Assembly: GCA_023101725.1 (NCBI GenBank)
Contig: JALJCO010013725.1
Location: forward strand, 124,001 to 188,000
Origin: Atherinomorus stipes
Lineage: Eukaryota; Chordata; Actinopteri; Atheriniformes; Atherinidae
Direction of reading: 5' to 3'
Length of the DNA: 64,000 nucleotides
The translations under genes and the position numbers were made by a program. The notes under the pieces are model-generated. The model ran no database searches. It was not told the origin of the DNA and worked only from the letters and a program-made list of their open reading frames with translations. Below are positions 23,787 to 35,130 of this stretch, piece after piece (the stretch's first letter is position 1; every line of letters begins with the position of its first letter).

Positions 23787-24565
23787 CACATCTGTTCTTA
23801 AAGGCCCCAGAGTTTGAAACACAAGAGGCACCATGAAGACCAAGAGACTCAGGCACAAGGTTTGGAGAGGAAAAAATTAACAGTGGTTTGTAAGAAAATA
23901 TTTAACACCTTTCAAAATGAGATAAATAAAAACTTTATAGAGCACCATTAAATCCATCATAAATGTAAAGTAAATGACACCGCAACACTCAGTACATGTC
24001 AGCTGCTTCAGATTACTCCAAGGAAAGCCAAGCCCAAAAGAAAGGCTGGGTGATATAGAAAAAAGCAAATATATTGAATGATATCTACAATTATTGATAA
24101 ATGTAAAAAATATCAAATATAGAGGAGTCATGGCCTAGATGCAGATGGCATAGATGGTAAAACAAGTTCTTGGATATTACAAATAGTACCACTAATAGCA
24201 TATATTTGTGGTCAATAGCTGGTCTTTCCTATTGATTCTGAAGGAAGCACGATTTTTGTGATTGACATGGAGAAATGGGAGTGGGATTCGATAAGTTCTT
24301 CCCACTCCCTATCAAACATGTTGAGTTTATTTTGTTTTGATACATAGCTGTGGCCATAGCTCCTGTTGTTTTGTTGGTTTCTTTCTGACAAGATGATCAA
24401 CTATGTAAGTGGTCATTCTCTTGTGTTCTATGAAAAAATATTTCCCTCAATGAACAAATAAAAAAATAAATATAAATAACTTTGCACCTGATGATAAATA
24501 TTCTCAATGTAAGCCTTGAAAACTATCAGAATCTCCATAAATATGTTGGTAGATCTGGTCCATAT
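23787..24565. other. intron sequence with a hAT end fragment
   Basis: GGCTGGGTGATATAG at 24043-24057 is a lone hAT-like terminus. The rest is AT-rich and unrecognised. Confidence 0.4.
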
Positions 24566-25290
24566 TTCTTAGGGTGGGACTCTATTAAAATAGTTAATCT
24601 AGGCTTTGTAATTAATTAATCTCAATTTAATTGCATTACAAAAACTGTCCTAAAAAGCAACTTTTTCTTCATTTGAATGGATTTTAGTGGATGACTAAAT
24701 TAAATAACAGACACAGAAATTAATATTGTAATCTCAAGCTCTATTATTGTCTGCCCAAATGCATATATTTGCATTTCAACTTTGAAAAAAAAAGAAAAAG
24801 AAAATACAAATTATCCCCTGCCAAAACTGAAAAGACCTAAAGTTAAATATACTATTTTAAGTACTCCTTCTAACTATTAAACTGGCTGTTTTCTAATTAA
24901 GAGTCTACAACATGCTAGAGTACTTTTAACATTTTAAAACGTGTACCAGGCATTAATATCTGATGATCAGTGGCAGTTTTATTTTTAGTCTGGTTCATGG
25001 AGCAGAGGTGAATATCTCATGCTGTGTCTGGAGCTGACGCTTTCTGCAGCCTCTAGGGTGTATTTTGAGACGGGGGAGGGGCCTGTGGCAGCGTGCTAAG
25101 CTCGTAGAAGGGATTAAACAACTTGTTCTTTCTTGTCTGTCTCTAAAGGTCTCTAATAACTCCAAGAAATGTCACAAGACTTTTTGCTAGCTGCTTTATA
25201 TATATAAAGAAGCTAGCAGAGTGATCTGAAAACTCGATAAATACAGCAACAAAGTTGGCTGTGTCCGTCAGCGTAATGGCCAATTTTTGT
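24566..25290. mobile_element. hAT-like repeat, inverted partner of 20590-20990
   Basis: GGGTGGGACTCTATTAAAAT at 24573-24592, followed by TTAATTAATCTCAAT, is a common teleost hAT terminus. From 24838 the sequence matches 20590-20990 in reverse. A TATATATATA core at 25199-25208 lies in the shared part. Precise right end not determined. Confidence 0.65.
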
Positions 25291-27287
25291 AATTTACGCA
25301 TACGTCACTCGCACGTGCTCGCAACTGCACTCAATGGACAGAAAGCTTTGGAGGTCCATTGAAATAGAATAGAGACTGCTTTTTACAGAGTCAAATACAA
25401 AGATGCCAGACACTTTTTTGCAGTTTTGGCTGCTTTTATCGACGAGGTGAGAACTCTCCAAGACAGGAAATAAGTTTTTATTGGTTTCCCGTGAAGAAAC
25501 ACCTGCGATTGGCCTGGACTTGTGCAGTCTCTGTGTAAAACTAGACACCTTCACCACAACATCCATTCTGTAGCCTCCTGTTGGCGTCTGGTGACCATTT
25601 AACTGATGTTTAATAAATATAAGCTAAGAGAGACAGGAAGAGCCCAGACCACCTCTACTGGATCATTTCTGCTTTGTTTTACAGCTTTGTGTCTACAGGT
25701 CCTGGACTCTGGTACCTGTTGCATGACATTGCTTATCAAGTGAAAAAAAAACCTTGATGTCCCATACAAAAAAATGTGGATAGGTACTCACTCTGTGTAG
25801 CCACTACATCAAAAACTTAGACCTTGAAAGTTATGTTTCTGTGATATTATCACTTCTAAAGCAACTTCAGTTCAAAAACTTTGGCTTTTTTTCATTAATG
25901 AATAATTCATATGATTAAATGGCCACAAAATGTTGAATAAATGTGACATGGAGTAGATAAAAGTACACAGTATCCATAATCATATTCTCAAACGTGACCG
26001 TGATCCTGGCTCAGAGCCTTGTAAGAGCACATCCAGTAATAATCTGCATGGTGACGGAGGACTACATTGGTTAAAAGTTAAAAAAGGCCACATCCTCTGA
26101 ACATCTGGAGATGCTGTGAGGGGGTAGTTTGGAAATGTCACTTACAGTTCCCATACTCCAGAGAACAAAGCTCACTTATTCATCACTGAACTTTCGCCCA
26201 ACAAGAGTTACTCCAACACCCACAAACAGTAAAGTTGCTTCTATCTTGGACATAAAATTTACATTCATTACGGGGCAGAAAATCTCCCAGAACTTCAATA
26301 CTTGTGTGTATATAATTAAAATTGATGACAATGATAAGAATGACAAGTGGCAGAAGGAAACAGGTCTGTTCCAGAAATGTGAGCAGACATACCAATGCAA
26401 CGGCACCAGCATTCTTCACTAATTCTTAAAGCCAACTGGCACCGATGCAGGGACGGAAAAGGACCCATATGTAGCTGTTCTGTCAGGAAAATCATTGCAT
26501 CCATACATTGTTTGGACTTAACGCATAATCCTTTCCATTGATAAAATTATGTTTAGTGTGGCTGGCTGGAAATCCACAAGTACAGGGCTTCAGCACATGC
26601 TTTTTCCCCTCTCTGGTTTTCCTTTAATTTGCAAATCTTGTAATCTAAGCCTAGAGCTGACTGAACCAACTTCTAAACCAGCACCGCTACAGCAGCCAAG
26701 GCTCCAATCTGTTTTCCATTTAAGTGTCAGGACGGCATCCTTTTTGGTGGTTAACAAAAGCTGTTATTTCGAAATGATTATATACAAAAAATTGTGTGAG
26801 GACCTTTAGTAGGTTTATGAACAGGCCCAGTGGAAAGTACTGTGCCGCACCCGGAAGCCTTTTTCCTTCTTGTCTTTGACCAGAGTATTATTTACCAAGC
26901 ACTTCTGTAGGGGAAAGGACCAGGCTATGCCATTCAGCCAGAGGTCAGGGTTTCTACTTTTCAACACAGTGCATGTTTTCAGCATTAGTGGCGAGCGACG
27001 CCTGGTTGATTCGCCAAACCGTCAGAGCGCTACATGGCTCAATGTCAGTGAGGACATAGGAAAAGCAGAAGCAATGGCAACGACGTCAGAAAGACAGGGG
27101 CAGCAGGTCCTGGAAAACATCAAGAAGGTGGTCTCCATCAAGGCTCAGCTGAGGACAGGCTTTCTTATTTCATTTCCTGGGGGGAGGATATATTAATGTT
27201 GCACTGGAAGAGTAAGTGGAAGACAGGAAAGAGGGGGAGGGGGGAGGGGTAAAACAAGTGAAAGATGCCTTGACGTCTTCTGCAGAG
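25291..27287. other. intron sequence, mostly unrecognised
   Basis: About 2 kb. 26820-27190 is a repeat-free block with more balanced composition (candidate regulatory sequence, weak). The open frames at 26129-26422 and 26870-27196 show no domain or splice context. Confidence 0.4.
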
Positions 27288-27620
27288 ACAGAATATTTCC
27301 AGTGTAAAGGCCTTTTCACACCGGGACAGATGCCAATAAATGGCAAGAAACTGTGAATAATGGGCTATATGCACGGTTCCACTATTTTCTGAACTTCAGA
27401 CAGCACCTTTGCTGCATGTCTTTCATTATTGGACAAACTGATTAATCCAGGTGTGTCTGATCTCAATAACTGGCCAAACACACCTGGAGCAATCAGTTTT
27501 TCCAATAATGAAAGACAGGAAGAAAAGGTGCTGTCTGAAGTTCAGGAAGTAGTGGAGTTGTGCATATAGCCCATTCAGAGGAGAAATATCAACGTCCTTG
27601 TCTATACACACCTAGTGGTG
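27288..27620. repeat. repeat copy carrying an inserted hairpin
   Basis: The two outer parts (27288-27360 and 27574-27620) together match the reverse complement of 34660-34760: CACACC, AAATGGCAAGAAACTGTGAA, then GAGAAATATCAACGTC, TTGTCTATACACACC. In the 34-kb copy the two halves are contiguous. Confidence 0.75.
27361..27573. mobile_element. 213-bp hairpin insertion
   Basis: Ends TGGGCTATATGCAC and GTGCATATAGCCCA are perfect inverse copies. The arms run about 95 bp each, with shared CTGAACTTCAGACAGCACCT and its complement, and GACTGATT/AATCAGT near the loop. It interrupts a repeat whose uninterrupted copy exists at 34.7 kb. Depending on alignment there is a 2-bp AT duplication or none. Confidence 0.85.
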
Positions 27621-28491
27621 ATCTGGTGACTGTCAGTTCACCTTCTCTGATTGGTCGATTGTGTATCTGTCAGAGGCGAATATTAGGAAAATTGACCTCA
27701 GTTCAAAAAAAAAAATTTCGTCACAACTGTGAACATTCTCATTGATTTGACATTAACTGCTGTGCCAATCTTTCGGACGAAATATTTGGCGTAGGCAAGG
27801 TTCTTGCAGGTTTCACCAAGTGAAATTTAAGACATTTTGAAGAATTTTAAAACCAAAAACATTTAAGACCAACATAATGCATAACCAGAAACATTTAAAT
27901 GATCCCAGAAACTCAGAACCTTTTTTTTTTTTAAATTAATTTAATGACTAAAAATTCACTTGCATTAAAAAAAGAGACTAAAACAATTTAGTACTCGAAC
28001 TGATATCAAAACTGTACCTTCTCAATCAAAGTAACTTTCCCAACATATATCTGAAGCCGTCAGACATGATCAGAATTTTATTAGAAAAACTGAAGGCATG
28101 GTCTCATGGGTTCAAGTCTCATCTAGACTTGAACAATCTGGATTCTCGCAGCAGAGGTCCGACAACTGCGCAGTCTCATGGTCGTTTTCTAAAACGTTTT
28201 GAGGACGAAACCGTCGTCATCACGTCGTGACGTCAGTAGAAAGAGACGGCAAAACTCCAGTCCAGCTGGTGGCATCACCACCTGTTAAAGTGCGATGTCT
28301 AACACCAATAGACAATCTACGCACGCACATGCGTCAAGCATGCTGACTGAGAGAGACCCAGCATGACGTTCCGAGGAACGTGTCTACTTCGGGAGCAGCG
28401 TTGGTAGGGAGCTCCAGAGAGAGGATCTCTGGCAGCAGTTGTTGTCTTTCGCCGAGAGACCCCCGCCGGCTCCTTTCCGTCAGGCGTTACG
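27621..28491. other. intron sequence, nothing recognised
   Basis: AT-rich first part. From 28140 a more GC-rich stretch with CACGTCGTGACGTC-type words may be interior sequence of an unidentified repeat. Confidence 0.4.
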
Positions 28492-28605
28492 GACTTTACA
28501 ATCATGCAGTCGGCCTCTTTCAACCATTTCGTTCCGACAACTGTTCCAGACTTTACAATTGTGCAGTCGGCCTCTTCCAACCATTCCATTCTGACAACTG
28601 GTCTG
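28492..28605. repeat. 57-bp tandem duplication
   Basis: Two units at 28492-28548 and 28549-28605, each starting GACTTTACAAT and containing GTGCAGTCGGCCTCTT or a close variant. About 85-90 percent identical. Confidence 0.85.
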
Positions 28606-28759
28606 GACTTTTGGCGTGGTCGTATGGCACAAAAAATATAGATCAAATCCCTTTTCTGGACTTGAAAACATTTTAATCGTGACAAAAGTGTCCATGTGAC
28701 CCAACCCTGAGTGAGAAACAAGGGGCAAACTCCGCCTCAGAACAGTGAAGCTCTCTTCC

Positions 28760-29424
28760 GCATTGTATATAGTGTAATCCTCCCTTCATCCACTAGGGGC
28801 TGGCTCCAAGAGCGAGCAACCCCATAGACTCCCATGTTAAAAACGCCGACTTCACAGCAGAAATAAACAGGTTTACAGCCTGGTTCAAAAAATCATTTTA
28901 GGTTTATTAGGTCACGTTTACCTTCATGTCAACTGTGAGGGGGGTGAATTTTTTTATAACTCATTCGTTTAGATGTTATTTATGCTTCAAATTACACATA
29001 ATTAAGGGCGTATCCTTATGATTGACATGCGGCAGACCGGAAGCTCCGCCTGCCGACCGAAGGCTCCTAGTTAGCTCCTTCTTTGCTCTTAGTAAGGTCT
29101 CAGTTTGTTACAGAGTCGCACAACGGCGGTGTTTAGTCAGCGAATTGCAAGTCTAAGCATGTCTTACCTTAACCATGCCGCTTAGGGGGCTTATCTTTGT
29201 TAGCTCCTCTTAGTTTCGTGTTAGCTCAGTTAGCGTTTAGCCCACAGTACGTCAGCTGTCAATCATTTGTCCCGCGGCCGCGCTGTGCCCATTTTAGGAT
29301 TTTCCTGGAGTGACGACGTACGTGACACGGCAAGATGGCGACGGTAAGACACGCCCAACTGGCTTCACATTTCTCTATTCAGAAGAGACCGGAAACTACG
29401 TCCAGTAATTATATACAGTCTATG
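28760..29424. mobile_element. repeat ending in TATACAGTCTATGG
   Basis: The right end ACTACGTCCAGTAATTATAT followed by ACAGTCTATGG is a common teleost repeat end. The left limit is placed near ATTGTATATAGTG at 28763. The interior carries GTTAGCTCAGTTAGCG and GACGACGTACGTGACACGG and no frame. Confidence 0.5.
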
Positions 29425-30738
29425 GTGAGAAAACTTTAAACCGTAAAAACAAGTACTTGTTTTTATAAGTAGTTATTTTTTCAGTTGAAAGACGGACAGA
29501 ACCAACTTTTGATTCCTGTTTTATTCAGTATATTACGAGGCCAACACTTCTTGGGATGAATAAAAGTAAAAAATCAAGACTAGTCTAAGTCAAATGTAAG
29601 AACTTGGATAAAAAATCTGGCTGTTTTTAAGACATTTTGAGGCCTTAAGTTTAAAGTTTAGAATTTTAGACATTTTTTTTTTACTCTGTAAGACCCTGCA
29701 AAACCCTGAGTAGGTGTGTAAAGGCCTTCAGACTTCATCATTCTGGAAAGTCACACATTAGCTGCATTTCAATCTAATCGGACACCCATCAGAATGAAAA
29801 CACATCATGAAAAACATCTGCTGATCCCATCGGTTTCCATTGAGAAGAGTTTTCAATCCCAGCCAGAGGGGCGGTTGAGACATCTTTTTAAAAGATATTA
29901 ATTCAACTTTAAATTACCAAGTGACCACAGAACCTAAAACAAAATCGAAATCAAAACCGAATTCTGAACATCATAATTCTTTATCTAAAGCCAGACACAC
30001 TTTTTATTTTACAACTTCTGTACTGAACTTGTCAATCTGACTGAATAAGTCAGATTGGCGCACTTATTTCCTGGTTTGCGTTCTTTTATTTGACTTTTTC
30101 TTCCAATATACTTCCATTTAAAGATAGAATCCGGAGTTTTCCCCCTGAAAAATAAATGCAAGACTTGTGCAAGTAAAATTCATCTCAATCCACACATTTG
30201 GGCCTCTACTCTCATGTTGTGGTGAGTTTGTTTACAACTCCCTCTCCCCCTTACAAAATTTCGCTTTTTCCCTTTGTTTTGGTGTGTTTGGGACATTTCT
30301 GGGTGGAAATTTGCTTATATATCACAAGCAAATGACATGGGCATGATGCTGTTTTGGAATAAGTTCATGACTGGAGCAGATGCCAGTCACTCGAACTCTC
30401 TGGACAAAAAAAAAAAAAAAAAAAAAAAATTAAGGCAGACAGCAAAGAAAAGGAAGTAGTCTGCACCAAAAAGAGCTTTAGATAGTGCGCACTAGAAAAC
30501 CAGAGTTAATATTGGTTTGGCTTTCACCTGCTTCCGAGCTTTAAAGGAGATGCTTAGGCTGAAGAAGCTGAAGAGTGGTGCAACCATTAGCGAGAGGGGA
30601 GGGGCACTCAGTTTGAATAGTGTTTACCAACAAAAATGGGGGAAAACTCCAGACTCCACCTTAAATCCAACCACTCCATCTCTCTGCGGTTTTGTACCAC
30701 TACACTGTCTTCTTAGCATCTTTCCCCTTCCTTCTTCT
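29425..30738. other. intron sequence with a poly-A tract
   Basis: A 24-base A run at 30406-30429. No matching LINE or SINE body was recognised upstream. The rest is unrecognised. Confidence 0.45.
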
Positions 30739-30793
30739 ACACTACATTGCCAAAAGTATTCACTCACCTGCCTTGACTCACATATGAGCTTAA

Positions 30794-31266
30794 AGGGACT
30801 AGAGGCAGGAATTTAAAAACAACCAAACATGCATGTCCATTTTTTTTATACTAATGGGTGATGAAGTGCTAAATACAAAAAATACGTTTCCACCCACGTT
30901 TCTCTCCGTTGCCTTGAACAGGCTGTGTGCTGCAAAATGCACTGCAATTCGGTGTCCGAATTTCCCGAGCTGCCATGCGGACGTGACGTCAAATGACCTA
31001 CATCCGCAGTTTTGATGCAGGAAGAAGACGGTCGCGGTAAATTCAAACACTGTAAGCGATAGTTATGGATTCTTCTGCCGTCAGCAAACGATCCAGATCA
31101 ACTGAAAGAGACTAAAAAGTGGAACTATGAAGAAAAAAGTTAGTAAACAGCATTATAGCTTCAGTTTGTGCTCGCTCCTGTGACGTCTTGGCTCATGGCT
31201 GCAGTTACCTGAAGCGCGAGTCGCGGCAGTCGAGAGTTTCGTTTCTTAATCTTGCCTCAAGTCCCT
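30794..31266. mobile_element. TTAA-type non-autonomous transposon nested in the Tc1 copy
   Basis: A 473-bp insertion with ends AGGGACTAGAGGCAG and, reversed, AGGGACTTGAGGCAA, bordered by TTAA on both sides (30790-30793 and 31267-31270). Removing it with one TTAA restores the Tc1 sequence GAGCTTAAGTGACATCC. No coding capacity; a short MDSSAVSKRSRSTERD frame lies at 31065-31112. Confidence 0.9.
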
Positions 31267-31289
31267 TTAAGTGACATCCCATTCCTAAT

Positions 31290-32320
31290 CCATGGGGTTC
31301 AATATGACGTCCACCTTTGCAGCTAGAACAACTTCAACTCTTCTGGGAAGGCTGTCCACAAGGTTTAGGAGTGTGTTTATGGGAATTTTTGATCATTCTT
31401 CCAGAAGCACCTTTGTGAGGTCACACTGATGTTGGACAAGAAGGCCTGGATCTCAGTCTTGCTCTAATTCATCCTTAAAGGTGTTTTATCGGGTTGAAGT
31501 CAGGTCTCTGTGCAGGCCAGTCCAGTTCCTCCACACCAGACTCTGCATCCATGTCTTTATGGACCTGTTTTGTGCACTGGTGCACAGTCATGTTGGAAGA
31601 GGAAGGGGCCAGCTCCAAACTGTTCCCACACAGTTTGGAGCATGGAATTGTCTAAAATGTCTTGATATACTGAAGCATTCAGAGTTCCTTTCACTGGAGC
31701 TAAGGGGCCAAGCCCAGCTCCTGAAAAACAAGCCCACACCATAATCCCCCCTCCACCAAACTTTACACTTAGAACAATGCAGTCAGACAAGTACCGTTCT
31801 CCTGGCAGCCGCCAAACCCAGACTCTTCCATCACATTGCCAGATGGAGAAGCGCAATCCGTCACTCCAGAGAACGCCTCCACTGCTCTAGAGTCCAGTGG
31901 CGGCTGCTTTACACCACTGCATCCCACACTTTGCATTGCACTTGGTGATGTATGGATGGATGCAGCTGCTCGAACATGGAAACCCCTTTCCATGAAGCTC
32001 TCTGCACACTGTTCTTGATCTAATCTGAAGGCCACATGAAGCTTGGAGGTCTGTAGTGATAGACTCTGCAGAGAGTTGGCCACCTCTTCACACTATGCCC
32101 TTCAGCATCTGTTGACCCCGGTCCATCAGTTTACGTGGTCTATCACTTCATGGCTGAATCGCAGTCGTTCCCAAACACTTCCAATTTCTTATAATACAAC
32201 TGACAGTTGACTGTGGAATATTTAGGAGCGAGGAAATGCCGAGACTGGATTTGTTGCACAGGTGGCATACTATCACAGTTCCACGCTAGAATTCACTGAG
32301 CGACCCATTCCTTCACAAAT
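31290..32320 (-). pseudogene. Tc1-like transposase, dead
   Basis: In minus-strand order: an N-terminal MGRSL-like start near 32310, LLNIPQSTVSCIIRNWK (about 32170-32220, helix-turn-helix part), then [20 protein letters not shown] and [17 protein letters not shown] (31590-31760), which contains the second catalytic aspartate. Several frameshifts and stops break the frame. The HTSPSAMQSVGCSGVKQPP string in one frame is not a conserved domain. Confidence 0.8.
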
Positions 32321-32454
32321 GTTTGTAAAAACAGTCTGCATGCCTAGTTGCTTCATTTCATACACCCGTGGCCATGGAAGTGATTGGAGCACCTGATTCC
32401 CATCATTTGGATGGGTGAGTAAATACTTTTGGCAATATAGCGTATATGGTGGTA

Positions 32455-34098
32455 TGATTGCCATATCAATGCACCTCAATGGAGTCAGATCTGCTTCAGA
32501 TTGTGAACTCCTCTCTAATGTCAGGTGTTTTCCCAGAGTCACTGAAAACAGCTGTGATCAAACCTCTGCTATAAAAGGATAATCTAGACAAGACACAGAT
32601 GAGCAGCTACAGGCCAATCTCCAATCTTCCATTTTTAAGTAAGATCATTGAAAAAGCAGTTTTTCACCAGCTAAATGACTTTTTAAGAGAAAACAACTGT
32701 TATGATGTCTTCCAGTCAGGTTTTAGACAGCACCACAGCACCGAGACTGCTCTGACCAAAGTCATGAATGACATATGTCTGAATACTGACACTGGAAAAA
32801 TGTCAGTGTTGGTTTTACTGGATCTCAGTGCTGCATTTGATACAGTTGACCACATTATATTACTCCAACGACTGGAGAAGTGGGTGGGTCTCTCTAGTTC
32901 TGTACTAAACTGGTTCAAAACGTACTTGGAGAACAGGAAGTACTTTGTGTCAGTAGGCAATTTTACATCTGAGCAGACAAAAATGACCTGTGGAGTTTCC
33001 CAGGGCTCTATCCTGGGGCCTCTTCTGTTAAACATCTACATGCTCCCACTGGCCCAGGTTATAAAAAACAATATTAGTTACCATAGCTACGCAGATGACA
33101 CACAGCTGTATATTACAGTGTCACCAGGAGACCGGGGCCCTTTACAGGCTCTTGGTAAATGTATTGATGAGATTAATGACTGGATGTGCCTCAACTTTCT
33201 TCAGCTGAACAAAAACAAAACTGAGGTGATTGTTTTTGGAGCCAAAGAGAAAAGACAGCAGGTTGTCACAGAACTTCAGTCCATACACCTAAAAACCACC
33301 AATCAGGCCAGAAATCTGGGTGTAGTGATGGACTCAGACCTAAACTTTGAAAAACCCATCTAAAGCGATCACTAAATCAGCCTACTATCACCTGAAGAAC
33401 ATCTCAAGGATAAAAGATCTGATGTCTCAGGAAAATCTGGAAAAACTAGTCCATGCATTCATCTTCAGTCGGCTTGACTACTGTAACTGTGTCTTTACTG
33501 TACTACCTAAAAAATCTGTTAAACAGCTGCAGCTCATTCAGAACTCCGCTGCCCGAGTTCTCACTAAGACCAGAAAAGTGGACCACATCAGTCCAGTTCT
33601 GAGGTCTTTGCACCGGCTGCCGGTCCATCAGAGAATAGACTTGTTCTGCTGCTGGTCTAACAAGCTCTGAATGGTTTAGGCCCAAAATACATCAGTGACC
33701 TCTTGACCCAGTATGAACCTACTAGACCCCTCAGGTCATCTGGATCCGGTCTTTTATCAGTTCCCAGAGTCAGAACCAGACATGGAGAAGCTGCATTCAG
33801 CTTCTATATTCCACATGTCTGGAACAAACTCCCAGAAAGTCTCAGATCAGCTGAAACACTTAGTTTATTTAAATCCAGGTTAAAGACCCACCTGTTCTCA
33901 GCTGCATTTACGTAGATTTTATTCAAAAGTTAAAATCTGCACGTCTCTTTATTTTCTCTTTTTATTCTTAAATGCTTTTAATTTTGAATCATGCTTCTAA
34001 TCGTTTTTTCTCTCCCTTTTGCTTATGTTTTATGTAAAGCACTTTGAATTGTTCTGTACATGAAATGTGCTATACAAATAAACTTGCCTTGCCTTGCC
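32455..34098 (+). mobile_element. L2-clade LINE, 5' truncated
   Basis: It begins inside the reverse-transcriptase region (SLMSGVFPESLKTAVIKPLL near 32510-32570) and runs through the C-terminal domain to a 3' UTR. The UTR contains GTAAAGCACTTTGAATTG and ends in repeated TTGCC units (34083-34098), the usual L2-type tail. It lies within about 12 bp of the Tc1 element's right end. Two frame breaks are evident, near 33355 and 33655. Confidence 0.92.
32599..33363 (+). pseudogene. L2 reverse transcriptase, 254 codons still open
   Basis: The longest real protein-like frame in the window. It starts at SYRPISNLPFLSKIIEKA and holds GFRQHHSTETAL (41-52), motif A LLDLSAAFDTVDH (73-85, first catalytic D at 77), SQGSILGPLL (134-143) and the YADD box (164-167). 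LQLNKNKTEVIVFG (201-214) follows. The frame ends after LNFEKPI because of a frame shift, and resumes at 33347 with KAITKSAYYHLKNISRIKD and FSRLDYCN. A second shift near 33655 separates the final block GEAAFSFYIPHVWNKLPESL. All catalytic residues are present in the open part, but the element cannot make a full protein. Confidence 0.92.
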
Positions 34099-34590
34099 AA
34101 TGAAACTTAAGTCCCAACTTCAAAGATGCACCACTAATATGTTATTTGCCTGAAGTGGCTGTGAGTTTTTATTTATACCTATGAAACTGAATTTTAACCC
34201 ACATTTGGAGGGTCGGTGGATTTTGATTTAGAGGCCTGTGAATGACTAATAGTTTTCTCAACTGGTCAGTCCCAATGTCTCTAGTTTGTTTGACATTGTA
34301 GAAACATTCTTACTCTCCCGAATAAACATTCGTGAGTAGGAATGTTTGATATTTGCATTTTTTTTTTCTTTTTTACAAATATCCGCTATACAGACGTTGT
34401 CCACCCTTAATTTCTGATATCTGATGTCAACTGATACCGATCTATGCAGACAAATATGGAGTTGTATCTCTCATATTTTGAGAGTTTGGTGAAAGAAACC
34501 TTTATCAGCACCCAGTTCATTGCAGCCCCTTTCCCCCCATGTCGCTGGACTTTGCATGTTGTGTTCACGTTCGCTTAATGTTAAATCTGT
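34099..34590. other. intron sequence, nothing recognised
   Basis: Unique AT-rich sequence with a T-rich run at 34357-34375. Confidence 0.4.
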
Positions 34591-34800
34591 TTGTTTTCCT
34601 CACCTTGCGAGTTTGTTCTACAATCTTCATCATTTATTCAGAATTTCGCATCAGACTTGGTGTGCATAGACAAAGACGTTGATATTTCTCTCCGAATTAT
34701 TTGCAATTTCTTGCCATTTATACGCATCATTCCTGGTGTGAAAGACGTTTATGCTCGTTTGTGCCAAGAAATTAGCAAAGAACATAAACTGTACTGAACA
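34591..34800. repeat. uninterrupted copy of the 27.3-kb repeat
   Basis: TGTGCATAGACAAAGACGTT, GATATTTCTCTCCGAATTAT and TTGCCATTTATACGCATC match the outer parts of 27288-27620 in reverse orientation, without the hairpin insertion. Confidence 0.75.
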
Positions 34801-34928
34801 AACTGAACTGAACATGAACTGTGCTGAACAAACAGCATCTGCAGAAAAAGTACCCAGATGAAGATGAAGGCAGGAATTGATTTCAGTTGTTTTGTGGGAG
34901 GTTTGGCTGTAACTCAGGTGATAGTGAT

Positions 34929-35130
34929 TAGGGATCGACCAATACAGATTTTTTGGGGCAGATACCGATATTTCTTCATCAGCCTCAGTCGAGACAACCT
35001 GCCAACATGCCAACATGTGGGGCCCATTACTGTTTTTTACCCTAATTAATATAACGAAGGATACAATAAAAAATAATTTTACAACCCTTTTAAATATAAA
35101 AAAAAGAGACTGATAAATCAGCCGGCCCAT
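34929..35130. repeat. hAT-like repeat fragment (GGGATCGACCAATACAG)
   Basis: The left end TAGGGATCGACCAATACAGA is followed by GATACCGATAT; CTGATAAATCAGCCGGCCC lies at the right. This is the pattern of a common teleost hAT repeat. No target duplication. Confidence 0.5.

Larger units (their letters stand above)
30740..32442 (-). mobile_element. Tc1-like transposon carrying a nested TTAA element
   Basis: Inverted ends CACTACATTGCCAAAAGTAT and, reversed, CGCTATATTGCCAAAAGTAT, flanked by TA at 30738-30739 and 32443-32444. 1703 bp in total; subtracting the nested insertion (30794-31266 plus one TTAA) leaves about 1.23 kb, close to full length for the family. Transposase remnants read on the minus strand. 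Confidence 0.92.

Noticed and set aside
30274..30459. Processed pseudogene ending in the 24-base A run
   Set aside because: No recognisable coding sequence or target duplication upstream of the A run.
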